Positions 27,753-36,887 are shown, counted from the first letter of the stretch. The stretch: DNA of 64,000 bases from Eisenbergiella tayi (GCF_001881565.1 NZ_MPDJ01000006.1:186001-250000); one strand, 5' to 3'. The notes: generated from the sequence alone by a model not told the origin. Numbers and translations: made by a program.

Positions 27753-28688
27753 TTAAACCTCAAGTATTTTTTGAACTTTTTCTTCTGTAATTCCGCAGAT
27801 CTCTGCAATTTCTGCATCACTCATACCTTCAGCGGAAAAACTCAACACTTTTTTCACTAAATAAATCGCGTTTTCCTCAATCGCTTCACTCAGATTACAC
27901 ATTTGTCTCAACTCCTTTTCTAATTCATATTCCATTATCATTCCATAGTCCCTTGCCAGTATCTCTTCCTTTTTGTTAATATCCATATAGGGAGATAACA
28001 GCGTATTCAGAAAACCGTGCAGACTTCCGCGGAGGTCTTTGCCGTCCGTTTCATTCAGACAAATAATAATTACCGACAGTTTGTCATAACAGCATTTTTG
28101 CTCCGGAATATATCCGATAATATCCTGTTTGCTTATCCGGTACTCAGACATGGCATTTCCGATGTGAAGGGGAGAATTCATACAGATCCAGATACTGCAG
28201 ACCTTTTTCAGTTCATCATAATCAGAATCCGTGAATTCGCTGTTCAGCTGTTCCGACAGCATCCGGGCGCCATAAAAGATACCTCTGGTCACAATATGAT
28301 ATTTAAGATAGAAGTTCTTCTGTGCCTCCACATTAAGCAGAAGCTTGATTTTTTCCGTCTCATTATTTCCGGGCAGAAAAGCGCGGAAACGAATATCATA
28401 GTTGATGGTTCCTTCTCCGGGTATTTTGCTTTCGGTATTTTCTCCGGTTATCCTCGTATCGAAATTATTCTTTCCTCCGGGCTGCGGCGGAGTATCCGCG
28501 ATTTCAATGTCTGGTTCAATCCACTGTATAATTTCGTCAATAGAATACCTGTTGTATTCCGGCACGGCTCCCTTCAGAATCCGTGCAAGAACCTGTCGGC
28601 TTCCCAGAATACGTTTTACATATTCATCGTACTGTGTTTTGCTGCCGGCTGCGCTCAGCACCCGGTACAGCCATGTTTTTTCTTTCAT
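27753..28688 (-). CDS. Rpn/PD-(D/E)XK nuclease-family protein
   Basis: The 311-residue protein has the layout of Rpn-like recombination-promoting nucleases. An N-terminal region is followed by an Asp in YDIRF and, about 25 residues later, an E-x-Q in LLLNVEAQK, the D...ExQ catalytic pattern of this PD-(D/E)XK branch. The C-terminal 60 residues form a helical region with a DAEIAEICGITEEKVQKIL segment resembling a helix-turn-helix. Such genes are often present in many copies in gut Firmicutes. No transposase ends or repeats were seen next to it. AAGGAGG precedes the start. Confidence 0.75.
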   Translation of the reverse strand: MKEKTWLYRVLSAAGSKTQYDEYVKRILGSRQVLARILKGAVPEYNRYSIDEIIQWIEPDIEIADTPPQPGGKNNFDTRITGENTESKIPGEGTINYDIRFRAFLPGNNETEKIKLLLNVEAQKNFYLKYHIVTRGIFYGARMLSEQLNSEFTDSDYDELKKVCSIWICMNSPLHIGNAMSEYRISKQDIIGYIPEQKCCYDKLSVIIICLNETDGKDLRGSLHGFLNTLLSPYMDINKKEEILARDYGMIMEYELEKELRQMCNLSEAIEENAIYLVKKVLSFSAEGMSDAEIAEICGITEEKVQKILEV

Positions 28689-29035
28689 TCATGCCTCCTT
28701 AACAGGCAGAAATAAAAGATATTATTTTATAATAATCCATTTAGTTCCTGCCGTATTTAAAATGTGTGATTTTCGGCAGAAACTGCCAGAATGTGCGACT
28801 GCACAAATTAATTTAAGAATATAATAATGATACTTTATTGTTGCTCAAAAGTCAACTTTTTTATGCGGAATGTTTGTATCAAGCACTTGAAAAGGAAGGG
28901 CGCTTTCAATTATAATGGAAAACAGGCGAGTGTCATTTCACAAAGTAGCTGAGAGAAAGGAAGCCTTCCATCCGTAAAATACTGCGAATATGTGAATATA
29001 TTCGTGCAGGGATTTTGCAGGATATGAGGCAGTGT
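28689..29035 (+). promoter_or_regulatory. tex promoter and leader region
   Basis: TTGAAA (28887-28892) and TATAAT (28911-28916) are separated by 18 bases and point to tex, giving a leader of about 115 bases. A small hairpin (GGCAG-AAA-CTGCC) lies near 28775. Nothing else was recognised in this 347-base gap. Confidence 0.8.
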
Positions 29036-31432
29036 ATGAGAATGGATATTATTAAGAAACTGACGGAAGAGTTAAAGGTGGAAAGATGGCAGGTCGAAGC
29101 AGCTGTCAAGCTGATTGATGAGGGAAATACAATTCCCTTTATTTCCAGGTATCGGAAAGAGGTTACCGGGTCGCTGAATGACGAACAGCTCCGTGATCTG
29201 TTTGAACGGCTGAACTATCTTCGCAATCTGGAAGAAAAGAAGGAACAGGTTCTTGCGAGTATAGAGGAACAGGGAAAGCTGGATGAGGAGCTTAAGGCCA
29301 AGATTCTGGCGGCGGAGACTCTGGTAGTGGTAGAAGATCTTTATCGTCCTTTCCGGCCGAAAAGAAGGACCAGAGCCAGTGTTGCCAAGGAGAAGGGACT
29401 GGACGGGCTTGCCGGGTTTATTCTGGCGCAGGAAACCGGAGAGCCTTTGGAAAAAGAGGCGGCAAAATATGTGAGTGAAGAAAAGGGAGTGGAGTCCGCA
29501 GCAGATGCGCTTCAGGGAGCCAAGGACATCATTGCGGAGGCGATATCCGATGAAGCGGATTATCGTATCTATATCCGTAATATCACCTTTGAGGAAGGAA
29601 AAATTATCAGCACGGCCAAGGATGAAAAAGCGGCCAGCGTGTATGAAATGTATTATTCCTATGAGGAGCCGGTAAAAAAAGCGGCAGGGCACAGAATCCT
29701 GGCGCTGAACCGGGGAGAAAAGGAAAAGTTCCTTACGGTTAAAATAGAAGCGCCGGAGGAGAGAATTCTCCGTTTCCTGGAAAAAAAGGTAATAACGAAG
29801 GAGAATCCGATTACCGGCCCGGTTCTTCAGGAAGTGGCGGCAGACAGCTATAACCGGCTTATCGCTCCGGCAATCGAACGGGAAATCCGCAATGATTTAA
29901 CGGAAAAAGCGGAGGACGGGGCAATATCCGTGTTCGGAAAGAACCTGGAACAGCTGCTTATGCAGCCTCCTATTGCCGGTAAAGTGGTATTGGGCTGGGA
30001 TCCCGCATTCCGTACGGGATGTAAGCTGGCTGTAGTGGATGCTACCGGAAAAGTCCTGGACACGAAGGTGATTTATCCCACAGCGCCCCAAAACAAGGTG
30101 GAAGAAGCAAAAGCGGAATTGAAACGTTTGATTAAGAAATATGGCATTTCATTGATATCCGTGGGAAATGGAACGGCTTCCAGGGAATCCGAACAGATTA
30201 TTGTGGATTTAATTAAAGAACTGGACGTACCGGTACAGTATATTATTGTGAATGAAGCCGGAGCGTCGGTTTATTCGGCGAGCAAGCTGGCAACGGAGGA
30301 ATTCCCGAATTTCGATGTGGGGCAGAGGAGTGCCGCTTCCATAGCAAGACGGCTTCAAGATCCTCTGGCAGAGCTTGTAAAAATAGATCCCAAATCCATT
30401 GGGGTAGGACAGTACCAGCATGATATGAATCAGAAGAAGCTGGGAGAAGCCCTGAACGGTGTGGTGGAAGACTGTGTGAACAGGGTAGGTGTGGATTTGA
30501 ATACGGCATCCGCCTCCCTTCTGGAATATATCTCCGGAATTTCCAAGACCATTGCAAAAAATATTGTGGACTACAGGGAAGCCAACGGCCGGTTTACCAA
30601 TAGGAAACAGCTTTTAAAGGTGGCTAAGCTGGGGCCTAAGGCATTTGAGCAGTGTGCAGGCTTTATGCGTATTACGGACGGGGATAATCCGCTGGACGCC
30701 ACCAGTGTGCATCCGGAATCTTATGAAGCTACCATGAAGCTTCTGGACAGGCTGGATTTGTCTATGGAGGATGTGAAGAAGCTGCAGGCGGAATCAAAGC
30801 GTATGAAGGCCGGGCTGAAGCAGCAGGCCGCGGCTCCTGCAAAGCCCAAGCCTCAGAAGCAGAAACAGGTAGTGATCCGCAATACCAGCACAGCCATGGG
30901 GAAAGCGCTGGCAGCGGCCATGGGCGGAGCTGTCCTTCAGGATGAAAAAGGAAAAGAAAGCGCGGCAGCAGGAAATGTCGGAGGAAAGGAAATTCCTGAT
31001 GGAAAGAGCGCAGCGGCCGCCACTCTGGAACGCAGAGTGAAGGACAAGGGAAAAATGGCTCAGGAACTGGGAATCGGGGAAATTACCCTGACAGATATTC
31101 TGAAAGAGCTGGAAAAACCGGCAAGAGATCCCAGAGAGGATATGCCTGCCCCTATTTTAAGAAGCGATGTTCTTGATATGAAGGATTTGAAGCCCGGAAT
31201 GATTCTGAAAGGTACTGTGCGCAATGTCATTGATTTCGGCGTCTTTGTGGACATCGGGGTTCATCAGGACGGACTGGTGCACATTTCCCAGATTACGGAC
31301 AGGTTCATTAAGCATCCTCTGGAGGCCGTGAGTGTTGGGGATATCGTGGATGTGAAGGTGATGGATGTGGATCTTGCCAAGAAGAGAATTTCCTTAACCA
31401 TGCGCCTGGATCAGGAAAGCAAGAAAAAATAG
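29036..31432 (+). CDS. tex: Tex family S1 RNA-binding protein
   Basis: The 798-residue protein has the full Tex layout: N-terminal helical region, a YqgF-like RNase H fold (VVLGWDPAFRTGCKLAVVDATG), a helix-hairpin-helix part (VGVDLNTASASLLEYISGIS) and a C-terminal S1 domain (LKPGMILKGTVRNVIDFGVF). Tex binds nucleic acids and affects transcription, with its exact role still uncertain. An Ala/Lys/Gln-rich insert of about 100 residues lies before the S1 domain, longer than in many homologues. The start MRMDIIKKL is six bases after GAGG. It has its own promoter and terminator. Confidence 0.93.
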   Translation: MRMDIIKKLTEELKVERWQVEAAVKLIDEGNTIPFISRYRKEVTGSLNDEQLRDLFERLNYLRNLEEKKEQVLASIEEQGKLDEELKAKILAAETLVVVEDLYRPFRPKRRTRASVAKEKGLDGLAGFILAQETGEPLEKEAAKYVSEEKGVESAADALQGAKDIIAEAISDEADYRIYIRNITFEEGKIISTAKDEKAASVYEMYYSYEEPVKKAAGHRILALNRGEKEKFLTVKIEAPEERILRFLEKKVITKENPITGPVLQEVAADSYNRLIAPAIEREIRNDLTEKAEDGAISVFGKNLEQLLMQPPIAGKVVLGWDPAFRTGCKLAVVDATGKVLDTKVIYPTAPQNKVEEAKAELKRLIKKYGISLISVGNGTASRESEQIIVDLIKELDVPVQYIIVNEAGASVYSASKLATEEFPNFDVGQRSAASIARRLQDPLAELVKIDPKSIGVGQYQHDMNQKKLGEALNGVVEDCVNRVGVDLNTASASLLEYISGISKTIAKNIVDYREANGRFTNRKQLLKVAKLGPKAFEQCAGFMRITDGDNPLDATSVHPESYEATMKLLDRLDLSMEDVKKLQAESKRMKAGLKQQAAAPAKPKPQKQKQVVIRNTSTAMGKALAAAMGGAVLQDEKGKESAAAGNVGGKEIPDGKSAAAATLERRVKDKGKMAQELGIGEITLTDILKELEKPARDPREDMPAPILRSDVLDMKDLKPGMILKGTVRNVIDFGVFVDIGVHQDGLVHISQITDRFIKHPLEAVSVGDIVDVKVMDVDLAKKRISLTMRLDQESKKK

Positions 31433-31452
31433 AAAACAGACAGGATTATGAT

Positions 31453-31490
31453 GGCTCCGCCTTCCGGGAAACCGGAGGGCGGGGCCTGTT
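31453..31490 (+). terminator. tex terminator
   Basis: GGCTCCGCCTTCCGG pairs with CCGGAGGGCGGGGCC over a GAAA loop, followed by a T-rich stretch, just after the tex stop. Confidence 0.8.
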
Positions 31491-31511
31491 ATTTTGGGAA
31501 GGAAGTTTTGC

Positions 31512-32267
31512 CTAATTTCTGAAGTCATCTGCCTGATGGCTATTGCGTTTAGCAACCATTCTGTTCCATCGCATAATTTCGTTATTATGTGTGTTATCAT
31601 ATTTTTCCATTATCTTTGCCCATTGCCGTGTAACTCTGACACCATCCCCGGCCAAATCATCCCCTGCTTCAATGGAAAAAAGTCCGGTCTTCTCAAAATG
31701 CCATTTCCACCAATCCAAGGAGTGGAAATAATAAAAGTCCGGCCACCATTTCTCACCAATATCGGCAGGTACTTTCCCTGTAAATTCCTTATCCGGTCCC
31801 CAGACAACAAGCCCGAACTGTCCATCGGGTTTTATTAGGTGGGCCATATAATCGCTTAAATAGTTGTCTGCTGTTCCATAAAACTGAAAAGAATTAATAC
31901 ATACAACGGCATCAAAGAAATTATCTGCATATGGTAAATTATGAGCTTCTCCATGAATTGGAAAAACTAAATTTTCCACACCTGCATTGCAAATGCGCTT
32001 CCAGTTGTCAGTGGGACTCACCCATAAATCATTGGCAAAAACGGTTACTCCGAATTCTTTAGCGAGAAATATTGATGTGAGGGCATTTCCACAGCCCATA
32101 TCAAGGATGCGCATACCTGGTTTTAAGGTCATGATTTGTGACAGGGATTCCACAAGCCAGAGACACTGACAGCCCATCTTATTTTCATAGATCCATTCAG
32201 GATCATATTTGGCTGACAAAGGATACTTTTCGTCAATGAGTAATTTCATCTTTTCCTCGTGTGTCAT
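31512..32267 (-). CDS. class I SAM-dependent methyltransferase
   Basis: The 251-residue protein has the SAM-binding motif MRILDMGCGNALTSIFLA (glycine loop), an acidic motif in FANDLW and a later FDAVVCINSFQF strand, as in class I methyltransferases. The C-terminal part is rich in Trp (KWWPDFYYFHSLDWWKWHF), which may form the acceptor site. The substrate is not recognisable. The start MTHEEK is nine bases after GAGAGG. A small, apparently frameshifted gene ends immediately upstream, so the two seem translationally coupled. Confidence 0.82.
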   Translation of the reverse strand: MTHEEKMKLLIDEKYPLSAKYDPEWIYENKMGCQCLWLVESLSQIMTLKPGMRILDMGCGNALTSIFLAKEFGVTVFANDLWVSPTDNWKRICNAGVENLVFPIHGEAHNLPYADNFFDAVVCINSFQFYGTADNYLSDYMAHLIKPDGQFGLVVWGPDKEFTGKVPADIGEKWWPDFYYFHSLDWWKWHFEKTGLFSIEAGDDLAGDGVRVTRQWAKIMEKYDNTHNNEIMRWNRMVAKRNSHQADDFRN

Positions 32268-32268
32268 A

Positions 32269-32431
32269 TCATATTGCCTCTCTTTCATTAATTCTTATAG
32301 CGATAATACATTCATCATCGCCGGACAAAACAGGAGGATTTACTAAATATCTCTTTTGTTTTTCTGACTACTTCGTTATCAATTTGACAGGGGCAGGTTT
32401 TATGAAGTGTAAAATAATGTGTATCGTACAT
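32269..32431 (-). pseudogene. small CPC-containing gene, apparently frameshifted
   Basis: An ATG at 32431 follows a perfect AAGGAGG with seven-base spacing and opens a 38-codon frame (MYDTHYFTLHKTCPCQIDNE...) ending at 32315. A +1 shift near an AAA-TCC-TCC run lets the frame go on as PPVLSGDDECIIAIRINERE for about 20 more residues. It then stops one base before the methyltransferase ATG. The strong binding site and neat coupling suggest a real gene of 50-60 residues that carries an indel, or a frameshift signal. No family is recognised. Confidence 0.5.
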
Positions 32432-32485
32432 TTATAGACCTCCTTATAATAGGGGTAATATATTAAAAATGTATCACACTAAACT

Positions 32486-32501
32486 TGACAACAGTATGTC
32501 A
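32486..32501. promoter_or_regulatory. dyad TGACA-N6-TGTCA upstream of the small gene
   Basis: Perfect 5-base half sites lie about 55-70 bases before the small gene's start, a typical operator size and place. No matching regulator is encoded next to it. Confidence 0.35.
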
Positions 32502-32624
32502 TATAATCTTGTCTGATAGAAATTACTTTACGCTCATAGGGCCCTAAATTTGCATTTCAGGTAATATTTACATACAGGAGGATACCGTTAAGATAGGATT
32601 AAATTTATATTTTAGTAAAACATT

Positions 32625-32960
32625 TCATTCCCGCTCCGTAAGGAATGTATCCACGCTCCGGTTAAACGCCTCCCAATTTTTCGCAGCAATAAAATGATCT
32701 CCTTCCAGTATGGAAAGCTTACTGTCCGGGATAGAACGGGCAATAACCTTCTTATCAAAAAGGGAAAAGAAGGATACCATTTTGTAACCGATAATAATAG
32801 GAATCTGTACGGAGCGTTTCACGCCTCCGGGAAAAAGATCCGCCCCATTGAGAATCAGGCGGCGCACCATGCCGGGATGCTTCAGCGCGAACAGCAGAGC
32901 CACATTCCCTTCATCAGAAAACCCCAGGATATCCGCTTCTTTAATCCCTTTTTCATCCAT
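32625..32960 (-). pseudogene. truncated alpha/beta hydrolase
   Basis: The 111-residue frame covers only the second half of an alpha/beta hydrolase: the nucleophile elbow GFSDEG, a following LALKHPGMVRRLILNGA segment, and the region with the catalytic His (LEGDHF). The usual N-terminal 90 or so residues, with the oxyanion hole, are missing, and the middle is shorter than normal. The ATG has GGAGG seven bases upstream and comes 18 bases after the stop of the M15 peptidase gene, so it may still be translated. A remnant or domain-deleted gene is most likely. Confidence 0.65.
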
Positions 32961-32977
32961 AAATTCCTCCGTTAAGA

Positions 32978-33760
32978 TCAGTTTTCAGGCAGGCTCTTCT
33001 GGAAATGCTGGTAATCCTTCATGGTTTTCCAGATGCCGCCCCAGGTGAAGCCATGTTCCGTAAAAAGCTGGTAACATAAGTCATTTTTATCAATTTTATA
33101 AGGGAAGTCTTTGCTTCTGTCCGCATAAACGGCGCCGGCGGCCGGAGAAACCCTTATTTTACCTTTTGGATAGGTAACATAGGGATTGTACAGGGGATTA
33201 ATATCAATGGCCATGCCATAGGCGTGCTTGGACAGACTTGATGTGCCGTCAACCACCCGGTAATTAAAGCAGGAGGTATTATTGTCCTCCATGGACACGG
33301 TGTCATCCCCGTCGTACTCATCAATCAGACGGATACGTTCAATAGGATATTCCGCCAGGTAAAGCTCATAGAAAATTTCCGCCAAATCCTGTGCGATGGC
33401 TTTATTGCAAATGATTTCACCTGCCTGGGGCAGACCCTGGAAATCTATATACAGCACATGCAGATATCTCAGATCTTCATAGGGAACAATACAGCCCTCC
33501 CCATAGGAAATCCCGGTTATGCGGGCCTTGATTTCTTCGCTTAAGGATTCATAAAAAAAGCCCTCCTGATAAGTGACACGATCTGCCTGCGGTACGGCAG
33601 CAGCGGTTCCTGAGGGCTGTGAGCCTCTGCCGGAATCGGATGCGTCCGTTCCCTGTATACCCGCAGCGCTTAAAGGAAGGGGAATGGCGGCACAGAATAA
33701 AAGGCAAAGCACAAATGCCAATGCAGGGGAGAAAAGGGCCTGGTTCTTTCTTATTTTCAT
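32978..33760 (-). CDS. M15 family D-Ala-D-Ala carboxypeptidase/endopeptidase-like protein
   Basis: The 260-residue protein has an N-terminal signal or anchor (LAFVLCLLFCAAIPLPLSAA), a Ser/Gly-rich linker and a C-terminal M15C peptidase domain. Zinc-binding residues are in SKHAYGMAIDINPLYN (His and Asp) and DYQHF (His). Such enzymes trim peptidoglycan peptides outside the membrane. The start MKIRKN has GGAGG 11 bases upstream; an in-frame ATG six codons earlier has none. A good promoter lies just upstream. The truncated hydrolase follows. Confidence 0.82.
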   Translation of the reverse strand: MKIRKNQALFSPALAFVLCLLFCAAIPLPLSAAGIQGTDASDSGRGSQPSGTAAAVPQADRVTYQEGFFYESLSEEIKARITGISYGEGCIVPYEDLRYLHVLYIDFQGLPQAGEIICNKAIAQDLAEIFYELYLAEYPIERIRLIDEYDGDDTVSMEDNNTSCFNYRVVDGTSSLSKHAYGMAIDINPLYNPYVTYPKGKIRVSPAAGAVYADRSKDFPYKIDKNDLCYQLFTEHGFTWGGIWKTMKDYQHFQKSLPEN

Positions 33761-33803
33761 TGCAATACAATCCTCCATGGATAAATTCCGTTATCTGACC
33801 TTT

Positions 33804-33832
33804 ATTATAATCTATGCAGGCATGCCTGGCAA
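33804..33832 (-). promoter_or_regulatory. promoter of the M15 peptidase gene
   Basis: On the minus strand TTGCCA (33832-33827) and TATAAT (33809-33804) are separated by 17 bases, about 45 bases before the chosen start. Confidence 0.7.
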
Positions 33833-33966
33833 AAAGAATTTACCGAATGTGAGTTGCAATAAAAGTAAAATGATTGAATCTGCACAGTTTTTGGCGGAAT
33901 AGGTTATAGAAGAAGGAAGAGATAATTTCTATAATAAAAGTACAAACTGAGAGGAAGGTAAGCATT

Positions 33967-34923
33967 ATGAATAAAAAAATGAGAGTACTGGCGGCGTTGG
34001 AGAATCGGGAGACAGATCATGTACCGGCTGCATTCTGGTTTCATTTTCCCGCAGAAAAAGCGGAAGGACAGGCATGCGTGGATGCCCATCTGCAATGGTA
34101 CCGGGATACGGATCAGGATTTTATCAAGATTATGTGTGATGGTTACTTCGGCTATCCCAACGAAACCCTGGAGAAGCTTGCGGATGTATCGGAGCTATAT
34201 AAAATGAAGCCTCTGGGAGAAAATCATCCTTTTATCAGAGAACAGATTGAACGTGCTGCGGCAATTGTTAAGGCGGCTGACGGAGAATGCTGTGTTTTTT
34301 ATAACGTTTTCTGTCCCCTGTCCTTTTTCAGGCTTCAGACAAGCTGGGAAAAAATGATGGAGTGCATGAAGGCGGATCCGGAAGCCATGAAATATGCCTG
34401 CGGCGTGATCGCACAGGATGCAAAGGCACTGGTGAAAGGGCTGATCGAAGAAGCGGGCTGTGACGGTATTTATTATTGTGTGCAGAATGCGGAAACCTTC
34501 CGGTTTACGGCGGAAGAATACCGCAGACTGGTTACCCCTTCGGATAAGGACGTGCTTGACTATGCGAATACGCTCAGTACCCATAATATCCTTCACTGCT
34601 GCGGCTGGGGCGGAGATAAGAACCGGGTTGAGGTATGGCAGGATTATGAGGCCGCAGCCATTAACTGGGCTGTTTATGTGGAGGATATGGATATTCCCTC
34701 CGGCAGACAATTTTTTGCAGGAAAACCGGCTTTGGGCGGATTTGATAACCGTAAGGAAGGTATCCTTTATTCCGGAAAGGAAGAAGAGATCAGGAAATTT
34801 ACGAGAGAATTGATTGAAACCTGTGGAAAAAAAGGCTTTCTGTTAGGCGCAGACTGCACAATTCCTTCCGATTTGCCTGTTGAACATATCCACTGGGTGC
34901 TGGAAACTGCCAGAAGCATGTAA
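33967..34923 (+). CDS. URO-D fold protein, probable zinc-dependent methyltransferase (second copy)
   Basis: The 318-residue paralogue of the protein encoded at 24222-25226 keeps the same site: His210-Cys-Cys212 (NILHCCGW) and Cys297 (LGADC). Shared blocks include INWAVYVE, GGFDNR and the ILYSG segment. The zinc site argues for methyltransferase rather than decarboxylase activity. AGGAAGG precedes the start. It stands before a cysteine desulfidase-like gene, which may hint at thiol or sulfur chemistry, but this is inference. Confidence 0.75.
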   Translation: MNKKMRVLAALENRETDHVPAAFWFHFPAEKAEGQACVDAHLQWYRDTDQDFIKIMCDGYFGYPNETLEKLADVSELYKMKPLGENHPFIREQIERAAAIVKAADGECCVFYNVFCPLSFFRLQTSWEKMMECMKADPEAMKYACGVIAQDAKALVKGLIEEAGCDGIYYCVQNAETFRFTAEEYRRLVTPSDKDVLDYANTLSTHNILHCCGWGGDKNRVEVWQDYEAAAINWAVYVEDMDIPSGRQFFAGKPALGGFDNRKEGILYSGKEEEIRKFTRELIETCGKKGFLLGADCTIPSDLPVEHIHWVLETARSM

Positions 34924-35010
34924 TGGTGAAAAGGCGGGAGATCTGCAGACAAACAGAAATTGATGTATGTCAGGCTTCGGAAGAAGCCTGAGGCGGGAAG
35001 AAAGGAAAAG

Positions 35011-36285
35011 ATGGAACGGGAAAGCAGTGTTTATAAGGAATACCTTCAGATTCTGGAACGGGAGCTGGTGCCGGCGTTTGGGTGTACGGAACCAATAGCG
35101 ATTGCCTATGGGACCGCTCTTGCGGCAGATATTCTGGGGGAAATGCCGGAAAAAATCAGGGTGGAAGCCAGCGGAAATATTATTAAAAATGTAAAGAGCG
35201 TCATTGTTCCGGGAACCGGCGGAATGAAGGGGATACAGACGGCTGCAGCGGCAGGTGTTGTCGCCGGCCATCCGGAACGTAAGCTTGAACTGTTAGAGGA
35301 ACTGACCCGGGAGGATCAGCTGGCAATCCGGGATTATCTGAAGAAGGCAGAGATTCAGATACAGAAGGCCGGGGGCTGCCGTACCTTTGACCTGACCGTA
35401 ACTGTGTGGAGCGGAGTCCGGGAGGCTAAGGTGCAGATAGCGGATTCCCACACTAATGTGGTACATATAGAAAAGAATGGCAGAGTTCTCAGAGAAGAGG
35501 AAGAAACAGCCCATGAGAACGGCGCGCGGGAGGAACGGCCGGCGCTGTCCATAGAAGGCATCCTGGATTTTGCGATGACTTCGGACATTCGGGATGTGGA
35601 GGAGCTTCTTGACCGGCAGATCCGATACAACATGGCAATTGCCGAGGAAGGTATGAAGCATGATTATGGCGCAAATATAGGAAAAGTATTGCTTGCGTCC
35701 TATGGAGATGATGTAAAAATCCGTGCCAGAGCCAAGGCGGCGGCAGGATCGGATGCCAGGATGAATGGCTGTGAGCTGCCCGTGGTAATCAATTCGGGCA
35801 GCGGAAACCAGGGAATAACCGTATCCGTTCCCGTGATTGAATACGCGGCGGAACTGGGAGCGAGCAGAGAGAAGCTTTACCGGGCGCTGCTGATTTCCAA
35901 TCTGACTGCCATTCATCTGAAGGAGGGCATCGGGCGTTTATCCGCTTACTGCGGCGCGGTCAGTGCCGGGACAGGTGCAGGCGCGGGGATTGCCTATCTT
36001 ATGGGAGGAGGGTATGAAGAAATCGTCCATACCATCGTAAATACACTGGCAAATGTATCAGGAATTGTATGCGATGGGGCGAAGGCTTCCTGTGCCGCTA
36101 AAATTGCATCCGCCGTAGATGCCGGAATCCTGGGCTTCTATATGTATCGTAATGGGCAGGAATTCGTGGACGGAGACGGAATTGTAAAAAAGGGCGTGGA
36201 GTCCACCATAGCCAATATAGCACGTCTGGGACGTGACGGCATGAGGGAAACCGACCGGGAAATTATAGATATGATGATCGGATAA
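35011..36285 (+). CDS. UPF0597 family L-cysteine desulfidase-like protein
   Basis: The 424-residue protein begins with ILERELVPAFGCTEPIAIAYG, the hallmark of the UPF0597 family, which includes E. coli CyuA (YhaM), related to the L-serine dehydratase alpha domain. Further conserved pieces are VVINSGSGNQGITVSVPV and CDGAKASCAAKIASAVDAG, whose cysteines can hold an iron-sulfur cluster. The likely role is breakdown of L-cysteine to pyruvate, ammonia and sulfide. The start is five bases after GAAAGG, and an upstream in-frame extension was rejected. A strong terminator follows. Confidence 0.85.
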   Translation: MERESSVYKEYLQILERELVPAFGCTEPIAIAYGTALAADILGEMPEKIRVEASGNIIKNVKSVIVPGTGGMKGIQTAAAAGVVAGHPERKLELLEELTREDQLAIRDYLKKAEIQIQKAGGCRTFDLTVTVWSGVREAKVQIADSHTNVVHIEKNGRVLREEEETAHENGAREERPALSIEGILDFAMTSDIRDVEELLDRQIRYNMAIAEEGMKHDYGANIGKVLLASYGDDVKIRARAKAAAGSDARMNGCELPVVINSGSGNQGITVSVPVIEYAAELGASREKLYRALLISNLTAIHLKEGIGRLSAYCGAVSAGTGAGAGIAYLMGGGYEEIVHTIVNTLANVSGIVCDGAKASCAAKIASAVDAGILGFYMYRNGQEFVDGDGIVKKGVESTIANIARLGRDGMRETDREIIDMMIG

Positions 36286-36334
36286 AACAGAACCATCCGG
36301 CAGTTTTTTATGCTGGCGGATGGTTCTGTTTTAA
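36284..36334 (+). terminator. terminator after the cysteine desulfidase-like gene
   Basis: CAGAACCATCCGGCAG pairs with CTGGCGGATGGTTCTG with one mismatch over a 9-base loop, followed by TTTT. Flanking A and T runs make it usable from both sides. Confidence 0.85.
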
Positions 36335-36360
36335 ATTTTACAGATAAAAATTTTAAGCAG

Positions 36361-36729
36361 TCAGAAAAAAATAATCTTAATAATAAGCCATAAAAGCAAA
36401 AGCCAAATGATTATTACAGGTAAAGAGTAAATCCATTTCCTGGGCTTTCCATCTGCCCACATTCCTTCCGCTTCTTTGCGGTAATGCTCAAACAGGTCTT
36501 TCGGAATAAAATGTATGGTAAGAGCAACGAATGCCGGAAGAATGACAAAATCGTCCAGGTAGCCGAGAACCGGGATAAAGTCGGGAATCAGGTCAATGGG
36601 CGAAAGCGCATAGGCGACAGTCACGCCTGCGAGAATTTTTGGAATCAACGGCGTTTCTTTACTTTTTAAGCACAGGAAAATCGCTGGTATATCTGTTTTC
36701 AGCCGGGAGGCCCGTTGTTTCAGATTCAT
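36361..36729 (-). CDS. YkvA family (DUF1232) membrane protein
   Basis: The 122-residue protein carries the DUF1232 motif LAGVTVAYALSPIDLIPDFI followed by LGYLDDFVILP, and ends in a single membrane helix (SLPVIIIWLLLLWLIIKII). The family is widespread and of unknown function. The minus-strand stop lies close to the terminator of the convergent gene. Confidence 0.85.
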   Translation of the reverse strand: MNLKQRASRLKTDIPAIFLCLKSKETPLIPKILAGVTVAYALSPIDLIPDFIPVLGYLDDFVILPAFVALTIHFIPKDLFEHYRKEAEGMWADGKPRKWIYSLPVIIIWLLLLWLIIKIIFF

Positions 36730-36858
36730 TTTCTATTTCCCTCGAATAAACAGTTCCATACAAATTTTAAGGCTTGAAGATATTCCTGTCAAGGAGGACA
36801 GGAAAGGGTAAAGCCTTTTGCTGCAACAAAATCCGGTATAGAAAGTCATAAATTTTAA

Positions 36859-36887
36859 ATGACATTCCCCAAATTAACTTATATAAT
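36859..36887 (+). promoter_or_regulatory. promoter of the nucleoside hydrolase-kinase pair
   Basis: ATGACA (36859-36864) and TATAAT (36882-36887) are separated by 17 bases. A small hairpin (GCAGG-CGAA-CCTGC) follows near 36927 in the leader. Confidence 0.75.
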
